A program made the position numbers and the translations under genes. Below are positions 58,404 to 64,000 of a stretch of 64,000 bases of DNA, piece after piece. Position 1 is the first letter of the stretch. Each line of letters opens with the position of its first letter. The stretch covers positions 1 to 64,000 of the forward strand of contig NZ_FQUY01000001.1 in the NCBI RefSeq assembly GCF_900129195.1, in the 5' to 3' direction. The stretch comes from Desulforamulus putei DSM 12395. GTDB lineage: Bacteria > Bacillota > Desulfotomaculia > Desulfotomaculales > Desulfotomaculaceae. The notes beneath the pieces are model-generated. The model had not been told where the DNA came from. It searched no databases and worked only from the letters and a program-made list of their open reading frames with translations.

Positions 58404-60017
58404 ATGATTAGAGTCTCAGGAATCAAATTAACCCTGGATCAGGACGAGTCAGACATTAAGAAGGGTCTGCTGGCTAAACTGAAAATAAAGGAAAAGGATT
58501 TAATTGAATATAACATTTTCAAACGGTCTGTTGATGCCAGAAAGAAAGACATGATCTACTTTGTTTACACGGTGGATGCCTTGGTGGTGAATGAAAATAA
58601 AATTTTAAATAAGTTTGCCGGAGACAAAGATGTTACACTGACTCCCAATCTTAAGTATGAATATGTGAAACCCGGTGCGGTATCGTTAAAAAACCGGCCC
58701 GTTATTATTGGCACGGGCCCTGCCGGTTTGTTTGCCGGTTTAATTTTAGCGACCATGGGTTACCGTCCCCTGCTGTTGGAAAGGGGGGCCGATGTGGACC
58801 GGCGAACCGAAGCAGTAAAAACCTTCTGGACCACCGGTAAGCTGGATACCGAGTGCAATGTCCAGTTTGGGGAAGGGGGCGCCGGTACCTTTTCAGATGG
58901 TAAACTGACTACATTAATTCGGGACCTCCGCTGCCGCAAGGTGCTGGAGGAAATGGTGGCGGCCGGCGCCCCGCCCGAGATCCTGTATTCCCACAAACCC
59001 CATGTGGGCACCGATATTTTACGTGACGTGGTAAAAAACATCCGGCAGCGCATCATCAGTCTCGGCGGCGAGGTTTGTTTTAATGCCAAAGTAACGGATC
59101 TTTTAGTGGAGCAGGGCGCTGTTGCCGGTGTGGTTGTTAATGACCAGGCAAAGATTGATACAGAAGCGGTGATTCTGGCCATTGGACACAGTGCCCGGGA
59201 TACTTTTGCCATGCTCTACAACAAAGGGGTTAAAATGTCTCCCAAAGCCTTTTCCATTGGCGTAAGAATCGAACATCCCCAGGAATTAATCGACCGGGTA
59301 CAGTATAAGCAGTTTGCCCGCCATCCCAAGCTGGGGCCGGCAGAATACAAATTATCCTATCACTCGCCCAACGGGCGATCCGCCTACACCTTTTGCATGT
59401 GTCCGGGCGGCGTTGTGGTGGCAGCGGCCTCCGAAGCGGGCGGGGTGGTTACCAATGGCATGAGTGAACACGCCAGGAACGCCAAAAATGCCAACAGTGC
59501 CTTGCTGGTGGGGGTGACACCGGATGACTTCGGCAGTGACCACCCGCTGGCGGGGGTGGAGTTTCAGCGGCAGTGGGAAAGGATGGCCTTTGAATTGGCC
59601 GGCAGCAATTATAACGCGCCGGCACAACTGGTGGGTGATTTCTTGCAAGACAGACCTTCCCGGGTCATAGGTCAGGTTGAGCCCTCCTATCGTAAAGCTG
59701 TTACCCTGGCAGAACTTAAACACTGTCTTCCTCACTACGTGGTGGAGACATTAAAAGAAGCCATCCTGGATTTTGATAAAAAATTAAAGGGTTTTGCCCT
59801 GCCGGATGCGGTTCTCACCGGCGTGGAAACCAGGAGTTCTTCACCGATCCGGATCGAACGAAATGAAAAGCGGGAGTCCAATATTACCGGTTTTTATCCC
59901 GCCGGTGAAGGCGCCGGTTATGCAGGGGGAATCGTCTCGGCGGCCGTCGACGGTATACGGGTGGCTGAGGCCGTGGCAGCCAAATTTAAGCCACTGGGAG
60001 ATGGCATCTATGACTAA
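58404..60017 (+). CDS. FAD-dependent dehydrogenase (COG2509 type)
   Basis: This 537-aa protein has a short N-terminal domain of about 90 residues, then a Rossmann FAD site PVIIGTGPAGLFAGLILATMG near 100-120. NVQFGEGGAGTFSDGKLTT and the C-terminal FYPAGEGAGYAGGIVSAAVDG follow, a pattern typical of the uncharacterised COG2509 dehydrogenases. Substrate unknown. The next gene (a flavoprotein) overlaps its end by 8 bases, so the two are cotranslated. Confidence 0.88.
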   Translation: MIRVSGIKLTLDQDESDIKKGLLAKLKIKEKDLIEYNIFKRSVDARKKDMIYFVYTVDALVVNENKILNKFAGDKDVTLTPNLKYEYVKPGAVSLKNRPVIIGTGPAGLFAGLILATMGYRPLLLERGADVDRRTEAVKTFWTTGKLDTECNVQFGEGGAGTFSDGKLTTLIRDLRCRKVLEEMVAAGAPPEILYSHKPHVGTDILRDVVKNIRQRIISLGGEVCFNAKVTDLLVEQGAVAGVVVNDQAKIDTEAVILAIGHSARDTFAMLYNKGVKMSPKAFSIGVRIEHPQELIDRVQYKQFARHPKLGPAEYKLSYHSPNGRSAYTFCMCPGGVVVAAASEAGGVVTNGMSEHARNAKNANSALLVGVTPDDFGSDHPLAGVEFQRQWERMAFELAGSNYNAPAQLVGDFLQDRPSRVIGQVEPSYRKAVTLAELKHCLPHYVVETLKEAILDFDKKLKGFALPDAVLTGVETRSSSPIRIERNEKRESNITGFYPAGEGAGYAGGIVSAAVDGIRVAEAVAAKFKPLGDGIYD

Positions 60018-61281
60018 AGCAATAAGACCAAAGGTTATTGTAGTAGGTGGCGGGGCAGCGGGATTATTGGCAGCCATTGTGGCCGGCCGGCACGGGGCAA
60101 ATGTTACTGTCCTGGAGAAGAACCAGAGGGTGGGGAAAAAGATTCTGACCACCGGTAACGGCAGATGTAATCTCACAAATATTGATATGCATATTTCACA
60201 CTTTCATGGCAGCAATCCCAAATTTGCCTTCGCTGCTTTAAACAGGTTTAACAATATGCAAACCATTGAATTTTTTGAGCAGTTAGGCATCTCCCATAAG
60301 GTCGAAGACAAAGGAAAGGTTTTTCCCTTTTCTAACCAGGCCTCCAGTGTGTTAGACGTACTAAGGTACGAGCTGGAGGAACTGGGAGTGGATACTGTGG
60401 TTGAGGCAGAGGTTAAAGACATCAAAAAGATAAAAAACGGTTTTGAAGTACTGGTAAAGGGCGGGCGGCGGTATTTTGGCCACAGAATTATCCTGGCCAC
60501 CGGGGGAAAAGCCGCTCCCAACCTTGGTTCCACAGGCAGTGGTTATCAACTGGCTGAAAAACTGGGTCATCGCATTGTTGAGCCCTTTCCGTCCCTTGTT
60601 CAGTTGAAGCTGGCAGAGCCCTTTCTCAAACAAATTAAAGGCATTAAATTTGACGGGGGGGCAGAGATCATTGTCAACAATAAAGTGATGGCCCGAGCCC
60701 GGGGAGAGATTCTCTTTACCGAGTACGGCATCTCCGGCCCGCCAATCTTTGATCTCAGCCGCACCGCAGCCCGGTGGTTACAGAAAAATCAAAGGGTTTG
60801 GCTTAAGGTGAGCATCATCAATCACTTATCCAGGGATGAATTGGCAGAGTATATCAAGAAGCGTTTTCAGGCGAACCCTACCAAAACCCTGGCCTTTAGT
60901 TTCGTAGGCTTTATTAACAAACAACTGGCCCCGGTCCTGTTAAAACAGGCAGGTATCCAGGATGTTCATAAAAAAGTGGCGGAGGTTACTGCTACGGAAC
61001 GGGAAAAAATCGTTGAGATCCTGCAGGACTGGCGTTTTGAGGTGACAGGCACCAATACCTGGACCGCTGCCCAGGTCACTGCCGGCGGCATTGATGTAAG
61101 GGATATTAATCCCCGGACCATGGAATCCAAAATTGTACCGGGATTGTTTTTTGCAGGTGAAATCATGGACATTGACGGGGACTGCGGTGGCTACAACCTG
61201 CAATGGGCCTGGTCATCCGGTTACGTGGCAGGGGAGAGTGCGGCAACAGTGGGGTTACACCCCGGTGAAAGTGGTCTATAA
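60010..61281 (+). CDS. HI0933/YhiN-family flavoprotein
   Basis: This 423-aa protein has the FAD site VIVVGGGAAGLLAAIVAG, the family signature GKKILTTGNGRCNLTN, and the closing block PGLFFAGEIMDIDGDCGGYNLQWAWSSG (in parts) of HI0933-like oxidoreductases (BaiN/YhiN). Function in general bacteria is uncertain; a role in bile-acid chemistry is known for one clostridial member only. ATG 60010 overlaps the upstream stop; a long in-frame extension back to 59794 is a shadow of the upstream gene. Confidence 0.9.
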   Translation: MTKAIRPKVIVVGGGAAGLLAAIVAGRHGANVTVLEKNQRVGKKILTTGNGRCNLTNIDMHISHFHGSNPKFAFAALNRFNNMQTIEFFEQLGISHKVEDKGKVFPFSNQASSVLDVLRYELEELGVDTVVEAEVKDIKKIKNGFEVLVKGGRRYFGHRIILATGGKAAPNLGSTGSGYQLAEKLGHRIVEPFPSLVQLKLAEPFLKQIKGIKFDGGAEIIVNNKVMARARGEILFTEYGISGPPIFDLSRTAARWLQKNQRVWLKVSIINHLSRDELAEYIKKRFQANPTKTLAFSFVGFINKQLAPVLLKQAGIQDVHKKVAEVTATEREKIVEILQDWRFEVTGTNTWTAAQVTAGGIDVRDINPRTMESKIVPGLFFAGEIMDIDGDCGGYNLQWAWSSGYVAGESAATVGLHPGESGL

Positions 61282-61293
61282 AAGGAGATAAGG

Positions 61294-62439
61294 ATGGCAA
61301 GGCTGAAGAGATTAAGATTAAAGATGCCCTTTGGGGCCAGGATGATTAAGACGGCCATAGCTGTATCGCTGTCTTTCTATTTGGCCCATAGATTCAACCT
61401 GAATGCCGTGGTGGCGGCGGTAACCGCCATTATTAATGTACAGCCCTCCCTGAGCAGATCCCTGAGAAATGCCATTGAACAAATCAACGTGCATATTTTG
61501 GGGCTTGCTGTTGGGCTAATTCTGGGTTATCTCTGGGCGCCGGGTCCGCTGGCTATGGGAGTGGCAACTCCTCTGGTGATCTGGTTGACACTAAAACTGG
61601 GCTTTGGTGACGTAGTAATGGCCCTGGTTCCGATGGTAATTATCTTAAGTTCACCGGAGGAAGCGTTCCTCTCCGAAGCCCTTTACCGGAGTTTGGTGAT
61701 TTTTATAGGATTGGGTGTTGGGATGGTGGTCAACGGGCTGGTTGCGCCACCGCATTACCGGGACCGTTTGATCCACAGTTTACAGAAGTTAAATGATGTT
61801 ACAGCGGAGTTTTTCTGCACGCTGGTAGAAGGATTTATACAACTGAAATTAATGCCCGATGAAGAGTATCGGCAAAAACGGCAGGAAGTGAAAAACCTCC
61901 TCAACGAAAGCCGCTTGTACCTCGAACTATGGAAAGAACAATTGGGCCAGGATAAGACGCCCTATCCCTGGCAGGACCAGCTGATTGAAAAATACATTGA
62001 TTTTAATGCCAACCTTTACCACAAGAGCAAGGATATTTATGACACTACAATGGATCGTATTGCCTGGCGTCAACAAATGGGAAACCCTGAGATCAGCCCT
62101 GAATTTGAGGCCATTCTGGCCATGCTGCAGCATGGTAACAGGGATTTTGCCAGGTTAAATGTGGAACTGCGAAAGGCCTTGTTTGATGGGGAGCCTGCCA
62201 AATGTTACCCTGTGGATGATGCTTTCTGGCAGGAAATGAGCGACTTTGTGGATAAATGGCATGAGAAACTCACCGGCGCTTACTATATGCATGCCCTGTT
62301 GTTTCTTGCTGTAGTGGCCAACAACCTCAAGTTTGCCAATCGAACAGCCAAGGAGTACCTGAACATTATTCATGAAAACCAGGGCTTAACCGGTTGTGAA
62401 TGGAGGGAAAAATTAGATACAGGACTGTACAATCATTAG
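61294..62439 (+). CDS. Aromatic acid exporter-like (FUSC/DUF939) membrane protein
   Basis: This 381-aa protein has about six hydrophobic segments in residues 15-150 (TAIAVSLSFYLA, AVTAIINVQPSLSRSL, LGLAVGLILGYLWAPG, MVVNGLVAPPH), then a soluble helical domain of about 200 residues. This is the ArAE_1/DUF939 layout. It follows the flavoprotein gene after 12 bases with aaaggaga, so it may share the operon. Substrate unknown. Confidence 0.82.
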   Translation: MARLKRLRLKMPFGARMIKTAIAVSLSFYLAHRFNLNAVVAAVTAIINVQPSLSRSLRNAIEQINVHILGLAVGLILGYLWAPGPLAMGVATPLVIWLTLKLGFGDVVMALVPMVIILSSPEEAFLSEALYRSLVIFIGLGVGMVVNGLVAPPHYRDRLIHSLQKLNDVTAEFFCTLVEGFIQLKLMPDEEYRQKRQEVKNLLNESRLYLELWKEQLGQDKTPYPWQDQLIEKYIDFNANLYHKSKDIYDTTMDRIAWRQQMGNPEISPEFEAILAMLQHGNRDFARLNVELRKALFDGEPAKCYPVDDAFWQEMSDFVDKWHEKLTGAYYMHALLFLAVVANNLKFANRTAKEYLNIIHENQGLTGCEWREKLDTGLYNH

Positions 62440-62466
62440 AATATATATCCGGTTGCCGTGGTTCTG

Positions 62467-62475
62467 TGCTATAAT
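62467..62475 (+). promoter_or_regulatory. Possible extended -10 promoter for the small membrane-protein gene
   Basis: TGCTATAAT (TGN-TATAAT) at 62467-62475 lies 37 bases before TTG 62512. No clear -35, as is usual for extended -10 sites. Confidence 0.45.
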
Positions 62476-62511
62476 GGAAGAATAATCCGGTAGGTTGGAG
62501 TGAGTTTTACC

Positions 62512-62925
62512 TTGAACAGTCTGGCCAGGGAGATCAGAAACAAACGATTAACCTTTACGGTTATTTTTATTATTCTTACTTTATTATTTGGCCTGGTTCA
62601 GTGGCAGTGGGAACAGGGCAATATATCTGAAGATGAACTAAAATGGATTCTCCTGGCCTGGCGGTTGTCCATAGGGGCTTTATGCCTGTGGTTTGGCTAT
62701 GCCATTGGTCTGCACAAACAAACCACCTGGTTCATGACCATGCTGGCGGTACTTCACCAGGTGACCTCGTGGATGGCCCTGTTATATTTCTTATACAAGA
62801 GTGGCGTTATGCTGATTAATGCCAAAAAAGGAATAACAGTTCAAGGGGAGTCAAAAAGAAAGGACTCAACTGAAATGGGGTCCGGCAGTAAGTCCAAGAA
62901 AGCAAACCGAAAGGCAAAAAAGTAA
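62512..62925 (+). CDS. Small membrane protein of unknown function
   Basis: This protein of about 137 aa has three hydrophobic segments (FTVIFIILTLLFGLVQW, WRLSIGALCLWFGYAIGL, MLAVLHQVTSWMALLYFLY) and a basic tail (KSKKANRKAKK). TTG 62512 with ggagtga 7 bases upstream is preferred; GTG 62500 is in frame but sits on that RBS. No family recognised. Confidence 0.6.
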   Translation: MNSLAREIRNKRLTFTVIFIILTLLFGLVQWQWEQGNISEDELKWILLAWRLSIGALCLWFGYAIGLHKQTTWFMTMLAVLHQVTSWMALLYFLYKSGVMLINAKKGITVQGESKRKDSTEMGSGSKSKKANRKAKK

Positions 62926-62933
62926 CAGTTAAG

Positions 62934-62961
62934 CGAAGGGTGGCCAAGGCCGCCCTTTCTT
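62934..62961 (+). terminator. Terminator of the small membrane-protein gene
   Basis: aagggtggcc pairs with ggccgccctt (one G.U pair) around aa, then TCTTT. Confidence 0.82.
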
Positions 62962-63103
62962 TCACACTGGTGGATTCACTCTGCATTTGTTCCACCAGTT
63001 TTGGTCGGAGGTTAAATAATACTTTAAGGGCCTTTGAATGTTTCGTCATAGTCCTTTGCTTTAAGTGGCAAAATAGTTGAAAATAGTTTATTGGGAGGAA
63101 ACA

Positions 63104-64000
63104 GTGGTAAAATTAACGTACGATCAGATTTTTAAAGACCTGGTAAAATCCGCCTATGAAGGTAAGTTGGATGAAGGCATTGAGAAACTGAAAAAACAGG
63201 GAAACGGGGATGTGGAGCAATACATCCATTATGCCACCGGCGGCGGTGATCCGGGGAAGGTTGTTTTTAAAGTTAAGGAATGCAGTTGCGGCTGCGAGGA
63301 GGAGGGCTGCCAGGTTTCCTGCCTGATGGAGGCCATTGAGAGGGATGAAAACGGCAATGTGATTATTAAAGGCAGTCTCTGTTCAGATTGCGGGCAATGC
63401 GTGGGAGTTTGTAAACACGATTGCCTGGTAGACAAAAAGGAATTCATCCCCCTGGTGGAAGTGTTAAAAAACCGCAAAGTGCCCGTGTATGCTATCATAG
63501 CGCCGTCTTTTATCGGGCAGTTTGGGCCGGCAGTGACACCCGGCCAGGTGAGGGCGGCTCTCAAAAGGCTGGGGTTTTATGGCATGGTGGAAGTGGCCCT
63601 GTTTGCGGATATTTTAACCTTTCGGGAAGCCCTGGAGTTTGATGCCCATGTACAGAAGGAAGGGGACTTTGTGCTGACCAGCATGTGCTGTCCCATGTGG
63701 GTGTCTATGGTGAAAAAGGTATATACCAAGCTGGCGCCTCATATCACTCCATCGGTTTCTCCTATGGTTGCTTGCGGCCGCGCTGTAAAAAAATTACATC
63801 CTGATGCCAAGGTGGTCTTTATCGGGCCCTGCATCGCCAAAAAAGCCGAGGCCAAGGAACCGGATGTGCGAGACGCTGTGGACGTGGTGATTACCTTTAA
63901 GGAATTGAAGCAGATATTTGAGGCCGTGGGCATTAACCCGGCGGAGATGGAGGCAGATGAAAAGGAGCATTCCTCCACCGGCGGCCGAATTTATGCCAGG
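63104..64000 (+). CDS. [FeFe]-hydrogenase-like iron-sulfur protein, N-terminal 299 residues (3' end outside window)
   Basis: The frame runs from GTG 63104 (gggagga upstream) to the window end. An N-terminal helical part and a Cys-rich stretch (CSCGCEEEGC) lead to a ferredoxin-type cluster CSDCGQCVGVCKHDC. The hydrogenase H-cluster domain follows, with L1 TSMCCPMW and L2 FIGPCIAKKAEA. L3, if present, begins at STGGRIYAR on the window edge. L1 has an extra residue compared with the catalytic TSCCPxW. Such proteins in clostridia are often sensory hydrogenases coupled to PAS or phosphatase domains, so a regulatory role is possible. The C-terminus must be seen to decide. Confidence 0.82.
   Translation, partial: MVKLTYDQIFKDLVKSAYEGKLDEGIEKLKKQGNGDVEQYIHYATGGGDPGKVVFKVKECSCGCEEEGCQVSCLMEAIERDENGNVIIKGSLCSDCGQCVGVCKHDCLVDKKEFIPLVEVLKNRKVPVYAIIAPSFIGQFGPAVTPGQVRAALKRLGFYGMVEVALFADILTFREALEFDAHVQKEGDFVLTSMCCPMWVSMVKKVYTKLAPHITPSVSPMVACGRAVKKLHPDAKVVFIGPCIAKKAEAKEPDVRDAVDVVITFKELKQIFEAVGINPAEMEADEKEHSSTGGRIYAR

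Noticed and set aside
59794-60009. N-terminal extension of the YhiN-like flavoprotein
   Set aside because: The extra 72 codons lie inside the upstream FAD-dehydrogenase gene in another frame; the FAD motif starts right after ATG 60010.

Overview
The window looks like chromosome of a spore-forming, anaerobic, probably sulfate-reducing Firmicute of the Desulfotomaculum/Desulforamulus (Peptococcaceae) type. This is an inference from gene content: an SLH-anchored surface protein, spore-surface proteins with sigma-K-like promoters, AddAB rather than RecBCD, TauE/SafE permeases, an [FeFe]-hydrogenase-like protein and clostridial-style ribosome binding sites. No rRNA, tRNA, CRISPR array or intact transposon was seen. 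Both ends cut through genes: a Gly/Asp/Thr-repeat protein at the left and a hydrogenase-domain protein at the right.

Region 1 (1-2800) holds cell-surface proteins, including a secreted protein with a cadherin-like domain and three SLH domains. Region 2 (about 2950-27000) is an accessory island that I read as a spore-surface and glycosylation locus. It has eight genes for family-2 glycosyltransferases fused to TPR-type repeats, arranged around low-complexity or repetitive structural proteins: two paralogues with a 22-residue FGL-EIK repeat, three SPOCS-like paralogues, a DUF6385-like protein with a 129-bp tandem repeat, a DNRLRE-type protein and a small beta-rich protein. Nine transcription units in this island have an upstream element of the form AC-N16/17-(C/A)ATANNNT(A/G), close to the sigma-K consensus, so the island is probably switched on in the mother cell late in sporulation. 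A truncated APS-kinase gene and a methyltransferase sit in the middle.

Region 3 (27100-41400) is mostly housekeeping: a LysM protein, an EamA transporter, addB-addA, a CPBP protease, a stalk-domain/transglutaminase protein, a eukaryotic-type hexokinase and two unknown genes. Region 4 (41500-44350) is a MoxR ATPase plus VWA-protein pair; the VWA protein also carries an HEAAH motif.

Region 5 (44640-52470) is the most unusual part. It is two consecutive copies of a three-gene unit: an IS1634-transposase-derived protein that seems to lack the third catalytic residue, a TauE/SafE-type permease, and a 238-aa two-pass membrane protein. Each copy has its own matching promoter, a shared TTTTGTCAA motif in its intergenic regions, and a strong terminator. 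This looks like a domesticated transposase kept with a transporter, not a mobile element.

Region 6 (52500-64000) holds an ACR3/BASS-type transporter, rarA, a short soluble globin-coupled sensor, a decayed ABC-F gene, a methyltransferase, a GIY-YIG protein, a 56-aa Cys-rich protein, two FAD-dependent oxidoreductases, an aromatic-acid-exporter-like protein, a small membrane protein and the start of the hydrogenase-domain gene.
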